A stretch of 64,000 nucleotides of DNA, taken from NCBI RefSeq assembly GCF_006442545.2, contig NZ_CP083952.1:1364001-1428000 (forward strand), read 5' to 3'. Source of the stretch: Mesorhizobium sp. B2-1-8. GTDB taxonomy: Bacteria > Pseudomonadota > Alphaproteobacteria > Rhizobiales > Rhizobiaceae. The notes under the pieces were generated by a model. That model did not search any database and was not told the origin of the DNA. It saw only the letters and a program-made list of their open reading frames with translations. Of the stretch, positions 1 to 7,496 are shown one piece after another. Position 1 is the stretch's first letter. Each line of letters starts with the position of its first letter. A program made the translations under genes and the position numbers.

Positions 1-163
1 CGCGGGCCAGCAGCCTGAGCGGCAGGCCGATGACGCCGGTTTCGTGCGCCACCATGCGCTCTATGGCGAGATGGGTCTTGCCCGTGTTGGTCGGGCCAAG
101 CACGGCGGTCACGTCGCGGCCCGACAGGATCAGCGGCTCGGTGTGTTTCTGCTGAATGTTCAT
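1..163 (-). CDS. SUV3-like DEAD/DEAH-box helicase, N-terminal fragment
   Basis: Only the first 54 codons lie in the window; the gene continues past base 1. The start is the ATG at 161-163. Residues about 23-31 read GPTNTGKTH, a Walker A P-loop, followed by LAIERM and a VIGLPLRLLAR stretch. This arrangement is typical of alphaproteobacterial relatives of the mitochondrial SUV3 RNA helicase, in which the P-loop sits very near the N terminus. The expected role is ATP-driven RNA or DNA unwinding in the cytoplasm. The downstream partners cannot be seen. Upstream lies a long non-coding spacer, so its promoter is probably there. Family assignment rests on the P-loop context alone. Confidence 0.8.
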   Translation of the reverse strand, partial: MNIQQKHTEPLILSGRDVTAVLGPTNTGKTHLAIERMVAHETGVIGLPLRLLAR

Positions 164-341
164 CGGCTCGGAAATAAGGCTTTCTGGCCTCTCGTGGTCG
201 GGAGCGTGCCTGGACGGCGCGTATGACAGCCGACACATAGGGATTTCGGGCGCGAAGCGAAAGCGGAATGTTCCGGCAGGGTGCCGAAGACGTGCGCGTC
301 GACCCGCAAATGAGCCGCTGCTTAACAGTTGGAACGAGTCT

Positions 342-391
342 GGAACGAATCAGCGACGAATCGCTGACTCCGAGAGATTCAGCTTTTGTTC
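342..391 (+). repeat. imperfect direct repeat, copy 1
   Basis: The block begins GGAACGAATCAGCGAC and ends CTTTTGTTC. The same two blocks recur 274 bp downstream with identical internal spacing of 41 bp. The first 21 bases match at 19 positions and the last 9 match exactly; the middle is diverged. A further GGAACGAGTC lies immediately upstream at 331-340. Confidence 0.55.
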
Positions 392-615
392 ACGGCTAGA
401 TATGGATTTTGTGACGACGAGTCTCACCACATGCTGAATCGTCGAAACTGGCCCGTTTTATGCTAGGTAGGCCTTGCCGTTAACTTTTGCCGGTAAACGA
501 TGCGGGAAGTACGGTACGCCCCGCTCAACATTATGAAATTGTTAATCTTTCTGAACTCGGCGTTAAGGAATTGCAGGCAATCGAGGCCATTAATGTTAAC
601 ATTGCGCTCAAAGCC

Positions 616-665
616 GGAACGAATCGGCGACAAATCAGCGCCAGCGGTATTTTCTCCTTTTGTTC
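616..665 (+). repeat. imperfect direct repeat, copy 2
   Basis: Second copy of the element at 342-391, beginning GGAACGAATCGGCGAC and ending CTTTTGTTC. It lies 26 bp upstream of the cluster of DnaA-box-like sequences. Function unknown; it could be a protein-binding module or a remnant of a local duplication. Confidence 0.55.
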
Positions 666-691
666 CCCCAATATCTTGTGTTGTGAACAGC

Positions 692-723
692 TTATCCACC
701 GAGAATCCACAGGCTTAACCACA
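692..723 (+). promoter_or_regulatory. cluster of three DnaA-box-like 9-mers
   Basis: TTATCCACC (692-700), GAATCCACA (703-711) and TTAACCACA (715-723) lie in the same orientation at about one helical turn spacing. They differ from TTATCCACA by one, two and one bases. Binding by DnaA is inferred from this resemblance only. Confidence 0.4.
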
Positions 724-897
724 GGGTTTCGCACAGACGCGGCTGCCGTCATTAACCTTTGCGTGCCGGATTGGAGCATCGCGCCACAGCGAAGCCTTCC
801 AAGGATCAAGCGTCGTTTGAAAGCGGACCGGTTTTCCGGTCCGCTTGTTGCGAGCACGCGTCGATCCCCCAGCCGTTAGCTGCGGTGAGAAGAGGAC

Positions 898-1623
898 TCA
901 GATGAAGTACTGGCCGCCATTGGCGGTGAGGGTCGAGCCGGTGATGAAGCCGGCGTCTTCGGAAGCCAGGAAGACAACGCAGCGCGCGATCTCTTCCGGT
1001 TCGCCCAGGCGGCCGACCGGGATTTGCGGGATGATGCGTTCGTTGAGCACCTTCTCGTCGATCGCCTTGACCATCTCGGTGGCGATGTAGCCGGGGCAGA
1101 TGACGTTGACGGTGATGCCGGCGCGCGCGCCTTCCTGGGCGAGCGCCTTCGAGAAGCCGATGTCGCCGGCCTTGGCGGCGGAGTAGTTGACCTGGCCGGC
1201 CTGGCCCTTCTGGCCGTTGATCGAGGAGATGGTGATGACGCGGCCGAACTTGCGGTCGCGCATGCCGCTCCACAGCGGATGCGTCATGTTGAAGACACCG
1301 GACAGATTTGTGTCGATGACCTCTTTCCACTGGTCGCGCGTTAGCTTGTGGAACATGGCGTCGCGGGTGATGCCGGCATTATTGACCAGCACGGACACCG
1401 GGCCGAGGTCAGCCTCGATCTGCTTGATGCCGGCGGCGCAAGCGTCATAGTCGGCGACCGACCATTTGTAGACCGGAATGCCGGTTTCGGCCTTGAACTT
1501 CGCCGCCGCGTCGTCGTTGCCGGCATAATTCGCGGCAACCGAATAGCCGGCAGTCTTCAAAGCGGTCGAGATCGCCGCGCCGATACCGCGCGATCCACCC
1601 GTGACGATTGCAACCTTGGTCAT
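898..1623 (-). CDS. phbB: acetoacetyl-CoA reductase (PHB pathway)
   Basis: A 241-residue short-chain dehydrogenase that reduces acetoacetyl-CoA to (R)-3-hydroxybutyryl-CoA with NADPH, the second step of polyhydroxybutyrate synthesis in the cytoplasm. The Rossmann motif TGGSRGIG is at residues 8-15, NNAG at 81-84, and the catalytic Ser134 / Tyr147 / Lys151 set is in SSINGQKGQAGQVNYSAAK. Full length for the family. The ATG at 1621-1623 is preceded by AAGGGGA. It lies 106 bp downstream of phbA on the same strand, which points to a phbAB operon. Assignment as PhbB rather than FabG is supported mainly by the adjacent thiolase and phaR. Confidence 0.95.
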   Translation of the reverse strand: MTKVAIVTGGSRGIGAAISTALKTAGYSVAANYAGNDDAAAKFKAETGIPVYKWSVADYDACAAGIKQIEADLGPVSVLVNNAGITRDAMFHKLTRDQWKEVIDTNLSGVFNMTHPLWSGMRDRKFGRVITISSINGQKGQAGQVNYSAAKAGDIGFSKALAQEGARAGITVNVICPGYIATEMVKAIDEKVLNERIIPQIPVGRLGEPEEIARCVVFLASEDAGFITGSTLTANGGQYFI

Positions 1624-1729
1624 GCATTTCCCCTTTTGAAATCGCCCTGTTGTCGGGCTTGGCAGGCACTGGATTTGCTACAGGCACTACATATGAACCG
1701 GGCGGCTTGCGCCGCCCGTCCAAAATCTA

Positions 1730-2908
1730 TCAGAGAGCCTCCACACACATGGCGACGCCCATGCCGCCGCCGATGCATAGGGTGGCGAGACCCTTCTTGG
1801 CGCCGCGTCGGCGCATCTCGAAGACCAGCGTGTTGAAGATGCGGGCGCCCGAGGCGCCGATCGGGTGGCCGATGGCGATGGCGCCGCCATTGACGTTGAC
1901 GATCGAGGGATCCCAGCCCATGTCTTTGTTGACGGCGCAGGCCTGTGCGGCGAACGCCTCGTTGGCCTCGACAAGGTCGAGATCCCCTGCCGACCAGCCG
2001 GCCTTTTCCAATGCCTTGCGCGAGGCGGGAATGGGTCCGGTGCCCATGATCGCCGGATCGACGCCGGCGGTTGCCCAGGACGCGATCCGCGCCAGCGGGG
2101 TGATGCCGCGCCTGGCGGCTTCCGCTTCACTCATCAGCAGCGCACCGGCAGCACCGTCATTGATGCCGGAGGCGTTGGCCGCGGTCACCGTGCCGTCCTT
2201 GTCGAAGGCCGGCTTCAGCTTGGTCATAGCATCGATCGTGGCGCCGTGGCGGATGTACTCGTCCTGGTCGACAATGGTGTCGCCCTTCTTGCCCTTGATG
2301 GTGAAGGCGACGATCTCGTCCTTGAACTTGCCGGCCTTCTGCGCGGCCTCTGCCTTGTTCTGCGAGGCCAGCGCGAACTGGTCCTGGTCGTCGCGGGTGA
2401 TCTGGAACTGGCGGGCGACGTTCTCGGCGGTGTTGCCCATGTGGTAGCCATTGAAGGCGTCCCACAACCCGTCCTTGATCATGGTGTCGATCATCTTGTA
2501 GTCGCCCATCTTGACGCCGGCGCGCAGGTGCTCGGCGTGCGGCGACAGCGACATCGATTCCTGGCCGCCGGCGATGATCACCTTGGCGTCGCCGGTGGCG
2601 ATCTGCTGCATGCCGAGCGCGATGGCGCGCAGGCCAGAGCCACAAACCTGGTTAAGGCCCCAGGCTGTGGTCTCCTTGGGCAGGCCGGCCAGGATCGAGG
2701 CCTGGCGAGCCGGGTTCTGGCCTTGCGCCGCGGTCAGCACCTGGCCGAGGATGACCTCGTCGACCTCGGCCGCCTCGACACCGGCACGCGTCAAAAGTTC
2801 CTTGACGACGACGGCGCCGAGTTCATGCGCGGGCGTGGCGGCGAAGGCGCCGTTGAAGGAGCCTACGGCCGTGCGCGCGGCGCTGGCAATGACGATGGAA
2901 GCGGACAT
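1730..2908 (-). CDS. phbA: acetyl-CoA C-acetyltransferase (beta-ketothiolase)
   Basis: A 392-residue thiolase that condenses two acetyl-CoA into acetoacetyl-CoA, the first step of PHB synthesis. The nucleophilic Cys89 is in NQVCGSG, His348 in GHPIGASG and Cys378 in CIGGGMG, the classical biosynthetic thiolase catalytic set at its usual positions. Length is normal. It is the promoter-proximal gene of the minus-strand phbAB pair and is divergent from phaR; the 296-bp spacer contains a PhaR-type operator, so repression by PhaR is likely. Confidence 0.96.
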   Translation of the reverse strand: MSASIVIASAARTAVGSFNGAFAATPAHELGAVVVKELLTRAGVEAAEVDEVILGQVLTAAQGQNPARQASILAGLPKETTAWGLNQVCGSGLRAIALGMQQIATGDAKVIIAGGQESMSLSPHAEHLRAGVKMGDYKMIDTMIKDGLWDAFNGYHMGNTAENVARQFQITRDDQDQFALASQNKAEAAQKAGKFKDEIVAFTIKGKKGDTIVDQDEYIRHGATIDAMTKLKPAFDKDGTVTAANASGINDGAAGALLMSEAEAARRGITPLARIASWATAGVDPAIMGTGPIPASRKALEKAGWSAGDLDLVEANEAFAAQACAVNKDMGWDPSIVNVNGGAIAIGHPIGASGARIFNTLVFEMRRRGAKKGLATLCIGGGMGVAMCVEAL

Positions 2909-3050
2909 TTTCTTCTCCAGACTTCAAGGGTGTTGTTGTGCCGTTGAGGACTTTTCTTGCCCTTTCCCAACTCCAAGTCAAACCGGAAATCGGCATGGCG
3001 CCGATGCGCCGCAAGCAGACCTCGCCTCGTGGTGCCGGCGGTCTGGCCGG

Positions 3051-3081
3051 TGCTGCGCAGCATATTTAGCCTGCCATGCAG
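3051..3081. promoter_or_regulatory. putative PhaR operator region between phbA and phaR
   Basis: CTGCCATGCAG at 3071-3081 matches exactly the CTGC-N3-GCAG site described for alphaproteobacterial PhaR proteins (recalled from Rhodobacter work). Ten bases upstream a perfect 12-bp palindrome TGCTGCGCAGCA lies at 3051-3062, and both are followed by an AT-rich tail (CATATTTAG, CATTATATG). The site is 124 bp before the phaR ATG and 163 bp before the phbA ATG, suitable for autoregulation and for control of phbAB. Confidence 0.65.
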
Positions 3082-3204
3082 CATTATATGATCCCGCACT
3101 GCACAAACTGCTTGGAATTATGAGGCTTTTGCGCATATCCTCAAAAAGGGCGCAATCGTTACCGGCTGCTTACTCAGGCGTGCCGGTGTCCGGGGAGGAT
3201 GCAG

Positions 3205-3816
3205 ATGGCCGCAAAAGACGACCCGATCATTATCAAGAAATACGCCAACCGCCGCCTCTATAATACGGGGACGAGCACCTATGTGACGCTCGAGGATCTG
3301 GCCGAGATGGTCAAGAAGGGCGAGGAATTCACGGTCCAGGACGCCAAGACCGGTGACGACATCACGCATCCCGTGCTGACCCAGATCATTTTCGAGCTGG
3401 AGAACAAGGACGGGCAGAACATGTTGCCTATCCCGTTCCTGCGCCAGCTGATCGCCTTCTACGGCGACCAGATGCAGATGATCGTGCCGAGCTTCCTCGA
3501 ACAGTCGATGATCGCCTTCTCCAAGGAACAGGAGCGGTTCCGCGAGCAGATGAAGGGCGCCATCGGTAAATCGCCACTGGACGTGATGAAGATGGCGACG
3601 CCGATCAAAGCGCTGGAAGAACAGACACGCCGCAACATGGAAATGTTCCAGAACGCAATGCGGCTGTTCACGCCTTTTCCACCCCCGGGCTCGTCGGCGC
3701 CTGCCGCGGCTCCCGCCGAGCCGGCCAGGAAGGAAACGCCGGAAAAGCCGGACGATCTGCAACAGCTGAAGGATCAGATCGCGGCCATGCAGCGCAAGCT
3801 CGACACGATGTCGTAA
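3205..3816 (+). CDS. phaR: PHB synthesis repressor PhaR
   Basis: A 203-residue regulator that in this family binds both PHB granules and DNA and represses phasin genes and its own gene. Residues about 5-65 form the conserved N-terminal DNA-binding domain (DPIIIKKYANRRLYNT, then YVTLEDLAEMV). A PHB accumulation-type domain follows (LPIPFLRQLI, SFLEQSMIAFSKEQERFR), then an Ala/Pro-rich linker and a short C-terminal coiled coil (LQQLKDQIAAMQRKLD). An ATG exists at 3199, but GGGGAGG runs directly into it; the ATG at 3205 has proper spacing from that ribosome site and begins MAAKDD. Confidence 0.94.
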   Translation: MAAKDDPIIIKKYANRRLYNTGTSTYVTLEDLAEMVKKGEEFTVQDAKTGDDITHPVLTQIIFELENKDGQNMLPIPFLRQLIAFYGDQMQMIVPSFLEQSMIAFSKEQERFREQMKGAIGKSPLDVMKMATPIKALEEQTRRNMEMFQNAMRLFTPFPPPGSSAPAAAPAEPARKETPEKPDDLQQLKDQIAAMQRKLDTMS

Positions 3817-3835
3817 GCGCATAGCACTCACGCAT

Positions 3836-4978
3836 TCAGGCCAGCAATCCCTCATAGCGGCCGCGCGGCCTGATGCTGCTGCCGCTCGCGATCTGTTCGA
3901 CCATGTGCGCGGCCCAGCCGACGCTGCGTCCAAGCGCGAACAGGTGGAATGGTGCATCGCGCGGCAAGCCAAGGCCGCGCGTCAGCACGGCCAGGGCAAA
4001 GTCGATGTTCGGTTGGGCGCCTGTCGCGGCAATGGCGGCGGCTTGCAGCGATTGCAACGCCTCGTCGGTGTTGTCGAGGGAGGCCAGAAGCACTGCGGCC
4101 CGGGGATCGCCCTCGGGATAGAGCGGATGGCCGAACCCCGGCAGTGGCCGGTCATGGCCGAGCCAGCGCCGGATCGCGGCATCGGCGCCGTGCCGCCCCG
4201 CGTCTTCAGCGAGTTGCATCACCGCTTCGCCGGCGCCGCCGTGGCGGGGACCGGACAGTGTCGCCAGGCCAGCCAGCAGACACGCGGCGGGCGAGGCTCC
4301 GGTCGAGGCTGCGACGCGGGTTGCGAAGGTCGATGCGTTGAGTTCGTGATCGGCGAGCAGGACAAGGGCACGGCGGATCGCTTCCGCGCCGCCATCATCC
4401 GCCGACCAACCCCGTGCCAATCGCCGATGCACTGGTTCAGATCCCGCGATGGCACCAAGGGCGCTGGCCAGCACGCCGATCGCGTGCGCGGCATCAGTGC
4501 ACAGCAAGGCAGCACTTCGTCCAAGCGAGGGCCGCGCCTGGCCGGCAAGCAAAGCGAGTTGCGCAAAGGCCGGGGCGCGGCCGATCTGGGACGGCGCATC
4601 TGGCGACGGCGCTTCGAAACTGATCGGGCCGGGCAGGGCCCAGAGCAGCCCAGCGGTTTCTTCCAGCGTGGCATGGTCGGACAGCGCCGCGGCGTCCCGA
4701 CCCCGATAAATGAGGTGGCCGTGCCAGACGGTCGAAATCGCGGTGACGATCGACGGCTCGCCCCAGGCGATCGCGCTTTCGGCGATGGCCGAGGGGCTGC
4801 GCCCCCGCGCCCTTCGCGTCGCCAGCGCCGCGATGTCGTCGGCACGGTACTGGCTGCGGCGCGGGTCGGCACGATCCGGGCGCATGCCGATGCGGCCGCG
4901 GCTGACATAGGCATAGAGCGTCTGCGGCCTAACCCGGAGCCTTTCCAATGCCTCTTCCCGCGACAACCATTCGGACAT
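3836..4978 (-). CDS. citrate synthase family protein with N-terminal helix-turn-helix
   Basis: A 380-residue protein. Residues about 1-60 (MSEWLSREEALERLRVRPQTLYAYVSR, split here only for description) resemble a MerR-type or excisionase-type winged helix. The remainder is a citrate synthase fold with the expected His/Asp stations: DHELNAST, GPRHGGAG, GFGHPLYPEGDPRA and PNIDF. Divergent from the second citrate synthase gene with a 92-bp spacer. The helix-turn-helix suggests it may bind DNA, perhaps the shared promoter, but this is inference. A TTG 30 bases upstream also opens the frame; the ATG at 4976-4978 is preferred. Substrate could be oxaloacetate with acetyl-CoA or propionyl-CoA. Confidence 0.85.
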   Translation of the reverse strand: MSEWLSREEALERLRVRPQTLYAYVSRGRIGMRPDRADPRRSQYRADDIAALATRRARGRSPSAIAESAIAWGEPSIVTAISTVWHGHLIYRGRDAAALSDHATLEETAGLLWALPGPISFEAPSPDAPSQIGRAPAFAQLALLAGQARPSLGRSAALLCTDAAHAIGVLASALGAIAGSEPVHRRLARGWSADDGGAEAIRRALVLLADHELNASTFATRVAASTGASPAACLLAGLATLSGPRHGGAGEAVMQLAEDAGRHGADAAIRRWLGHDRPLPGFGHPLYPEGDPRAAVLLASLDNTDEALQSLQAAAIAATGAQPNIDFALAVLTRGLGLPRDAPFHLFALGRSVGWAAHMVEQIASGSSIRPRGRYEGLLA

Positions 4979-5070
4979 ATCGAGCCAGATGTTGATTCTA
5001 TTGATCAAGATTGATGCTTATGGCGCCCACCCTTATCTCCCATCGGGAAAAGCTTCAAGGAGACAAGGCT
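4979..5070. promoter_or_regulatory. divergent promoter spacer with TTGAT repeats
   Basis: The 92 bp between the two citrate synthase genes contain three TTGAT units within about 25 bp (4992, 5001 and 5011), including the palindrome TTGATCAA at 5001-5008. The spacing does not fit an FNR box. It is a plausible operator for the helix-turn-helix citrate synthase, but no footprint evidence exists here. Confidence 0.35.
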
Positions 5071-6159
5071 ATGGCGAATGGGCTGGATGATGTGGTGGCG
5101 GCCGAAACCGTGCTGTCCGATGTCGATGGTCTGGGCGGTCGCCTGACGATCCGCGGCCATTCGCTTGGGGAATTGGCTGGACGATGGAGTTACGCCCAGG
5201 TCGTCCACCTACTGCTGGACGGGTTCTTCGACGGTCTGCCTGGCGACGCCGAACTGGCGGCAAAACTGGGTGAGGCACGCGTCGAGGTGTTCGAGCGGCT
5301 CGAGCCTGCGCTGCCCTTGCTGGCACCGCTTGATGTCTACAGCGCCATGCGCGCCGGCATGGCCTTGCTGCCGGATGGCGAGACGCTGACGGACGCCTTG
5401 CGGCTGATCGCGGCGCCCGCGGTGCTGACGCCTGCGCTGCTGCGCCTGCAGCGCGGTGAGCAGCCGATCGTACCCGACGGCAAGGCCGATCATGCCGCCG
5501 ACATGTTGAGGATGCTCAGGGGCTCCATCCCGTCGCCTGATCTGGCCAAGGCACTCGACACCTATCTGGTGACCGTATGCGACCATGGCCTCAATGCCTC
5601 GACCTTCGCCACCCGCGTTGTCGCCTCGACCTTGGCCGGCCTGACATCGTCGGTGCTGGCCGGCCTCGGCGCGCTCAAGGGTCCACTGCATGGCGGCGCG
5701 CCCGGCCCGGTCATCAAGATGCTCGACGCCATCGCTGCGCATGGCGACGCTGCCGGCTGGCTGCGCGGCGAGATCGCGCGTGGCGAACGCATCATGGGTT
5801 TCGGCCATCGCATCTATCGCGTGCGCGATCCGCGCGCCGATGTGCTGAAAGCGGTGGTCCGCAAGCTTGGCGGCGAGGGCGAAACCGGTCGCCGGCTGGC
5901 CTTCGCCGAGACGGTCGAGCAAACGGCGCTCGACGTGCTCCGGGTCGCCAAGCCGCAGCGCTCGCTGCAGACCAATGTCGAGTTCTACACCGCGCTGGTG
6001 CTGGAAGCGGCGGGATTTCCTCCTGATGCCTTCAGCAATGTCTTTGCCGCCGGGCGCGTTGCCGGCTGGATCGCGCATGCGCGCGAGCAGCAGACCACCG
6101 GACGGCTGATCCGTCCGCAGTCACGCTATGTCGGGCCGGTGCCTGACCTCGTCGCCTAG
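5071..6159 (+). CDS. citrate synthase / methylcitrate synthase family protein
   Basis: A 362-residue stand-alone citrate synthase domain protein. The catalytic histidines are His207 (GPLHGGAP) and His246 (GFGHRIYRVRDPRA), with DHGLNASTFATRV at 171-183. The usual catalytic aspartate of NVDFY is replaced by Glu304 (NVEFY). The start at 5071 (MANGLDD) follows AAGGAGAC at 5057-5064; the longer frame from 5011 lacks such a site. Shorter than the hexameric TCA-cycle GltA (about 430 residues), so it is probably an accessory enzyme using acetyl- or propionyl-CoA. It ends before a strong terminator. Exact substrate unknown. Confidence 0.88.
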   Translation: MANGLDDVVAAETVLSDVDGLGGRLTIRGHSLGELAGRWSYAQVVHLLLDGFFDGLPGDAELAAKLGEARVEVFERLEPALPLLAPLDVYSAMRAGMALLPDGETLTDALRLIAAPAVLTPALLRLQRGEQPIVPDGKADHAADMLRMLRGSIPSPDLAKALDTYLVTVCDHGLNASTFATRVVASTLAGLTSSVLAGLGALKGPLHGGAPGPVIKMLDAIAAHGDAAGWLRGEIARGERIMGFGHRIYRVRDPRADVLKAVVRKLGGEGETGRRLAFAETVEQTALDVLRVAKPQRSLQTNVEFYTALVLEAAGFPPDAFSNVFAAGRVAGWIAHAREQQTTGRLIRPQSRYVGPVPDLVA

Positions 6160-6185
6160 ATTTTCCGTCTGTTTCGAAAGCTACG

Positions 6186-6215
6186 GCCCCTCCGCATCGC
6201 AGCGGAGGGGCTTTT
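6186..6215 (+). terminator. rho-independent terminator after the citrate synthase gene
   Basis: A 10-bp GC-rich stem (GCCCCTCCGC, 6186-6195, pairing with 6202-6211) with a 6-base loop is followed by TTTT at 6212-6215. It lies 27 bp beyond the stop codon. Confidence 0.85.
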
Positions 6216-6283
6216 CGCATCACCGAAATTTCATGTGATCACGCGACCGTGTTCGTGTTCTTGCCTTGGTCCATCCTTATATG

Positions 6284-6294
6284 CTGCACTGCAA
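6284..6294. promoter_or_regulatory. PhaR-like operator upstream of the patatin-like gene
   Basis: CTGCACTGCAA differs by one base from CTGC-N3-GCAG. In the opposite orientation the longer context reads TTGCAGTGCAGCATATAAGG, close to the TGCAGCATTATATG context at the phaR site. It lies 72 bp before the ATG and overlaps a TATA-like stretch (TTATATG). Confidence 0.5.
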
Positions 6295-6365
6295 CATAAG
6301 CCGGCCATGGCTGCTTCCTTCCAATGACGTTGGGCAGGCCGGCGCATCAGGATGACAGGAACGCC

Positions 6366-7496
6366 ATGACGAAGAACGGCAAGGCGGAGGAAAAGAAGAA
6401 GATCAACATCGCCCTTCAGGGAGGCGGCTCGCACGGCGCCTTTTCCTGGGGCGTGCTCGACCGGCTGCTGGAGGATGGCAGGCTGGAGATATCGGCGGTT
6501 TCCGGCACCAGCGCCGGCGCCATGAACGCGGTCGCATTGGCCGATGGTTTCGTGCGCGGCGGGGTCGAGGGTGCCAGGCAGAAGCTGGACGATTTCTGGC
6601 ACGCGGTGGCGGCGAAGGGCCGGTTCAGCCCGGTGCAGCGCATGCCGTGGGATGTCGCCTGGGGCAATTGGTCGATCGAGAACACGCCGGGCTATGTCTT
6701 CTTCGACACCATGTCTCGAGTGTTTTCGCCCTATGTCGCCAACCCGCTCGGCCTCAATCCGTTGCGCGACGTGGTCGCAAGGGAGATCGACTTCGGGAAT
6801 GTCCGCGCCTGCAAGTCGATGGAGCTGTTCATCTCCGCCACCAATGTCGAGACAGGGCAGTTGCGGGTGTTTTCCGATGGCGAGATCGACCTCGACACGG
6901 TGATGGCGTCGGCCTGCCTGCCGCAACTGTTCCGCGCCGTCGAGATCAAGGGCGTGCCCTATTGGGACGGCGGTTACGGCGGCAATCCGGCGCTCTACCC
7001 GTTCTTCAAGACCGCGGCGACCGAAGATGTGCTTCTGGTACAGATCAATCCGGTGGTGCGCGAGGGAACACCAAGAAGCGCCAACGAGATCCAGAACCGC
7101 ATCGACGAGATCACCTTCAATGCCGGGCTTCTGCGCGAATTCCGCTCGATCGCCTTCGTCAAGGAACTGATTGCGGCAGGTCGACTGCCGCATGGCGAAT
7201 ATCGCGACATCCGCATGCATCGCATCGATGCCGACGAGGCGTTCAAGGATCTGTCGGCATCGTCCAAGGTCAATGCCGAATGGGCCTTCCTGACCTATCT
7301 GCGCGACCTCGGCCGCACCGCCGCCACCGACTGGCTGGAAGAGAATTACGATGCCGTCGGCAGCCAAGCTACGCTCGACCTGTCCGGCGAACTCGATGAT
7401 GGGTTCAAGCCGGTACGCGGTCCCGCACCCGGCCGTCGGGTCAAGGAATTTCTCGCCGCGCGCAAGAACCCCGAGGCCGAACGCCGTCGGGCCTGA
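6366..7496 (+). CDS. patatin-like phospholipase / acyl hydrolase
   Basis: A 376-residue patatin-fold serine hydrolase. The oxyanion motif GGGSHG is at residues 19-24, the nucleophile elbow GTSAG puts Ser49 in the active site, and Asp201 in DGGYGG completes the Ser-Asp dyad. There is no signal peptide, so it is cytoplasmic or granule/membrane-associated. The ATG at 6366 follows ACAGGAA; an upstream in-frame ATG at 6324 lacks a ribosome site. Neighbourhood and a PhaR-like operator suggest it could act on PHB granules or their lipid coat; that is inference, and the family as a whole hydrolyses phospholipids and other acyl esters. Confidence 0.88.
   Translation: MTKNGKAEEKKKINIALQGGGSHGAFSWGVLDRLLEDGRLEISAVSGTSAGAMNAVALADGFVRGGVEGARQKLDDFWHAVAAKGRFSPVQRMPWDVAWGNWSIENTPGYVFFDTMSRVFSPYVANPLGLNPLRDVVAREIDFGNVRACKSMELFISATNVETGQLRVFSDGEIDLDTVMASACLPQLFRAVEIKGVPYWDGGYGGNPALYPFFKTAATEDVLLVQINPVVREGTPRSANEIQNRIDEITFNAGLLREFRSIAFVKELIAAGRLPHGEYRDIRMHRIDADEAFKDLSASSKVNAEWAFLTYLRDLGRTAATDWLEENYDAVGSQATLDLSGELDDGFKPVRGPAPGRRVKEFLAARKNPEAERRRA

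Larger units (their letters stand above)
164..897. other. 734-bp gene-free spacer rich in GANTC and TTAAC motifs
   Basis: No reading frame here looks like a gene; the predicted frames are low quality and overlap one another. The stretch is visibly more AT-rich than the flanks, especially 510-620. It contains nine GANTC (CcrM methylation) sites between 336 and 707, seven of them within 336-440, against roughly one per 256 bases expected by chance. It also holds three DnaA-box-like 9-mers at 692-723 and an imperfect 50-bp direct repeat. It lies downstream of phbB and upstream of the helicase, both on the minus strand, so it also carries the helicase promoter. Confidence 0.6.

Noticed and set aside
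164..723. Chromosomal replication origin
   Set aside because: DnaA-like boxes and GANTC sites are suggestive, but hemE, parAB and gidA, which mark the origin in related bacteria, are absent, and GC skew cannot be judged here. Kept only as a hypothesis.
4992..5008. FNR/FixK box between the citrate synthase genes
   Set aside because: TTGAT and ATCAA halves are present but separated by seven bases instead of four.
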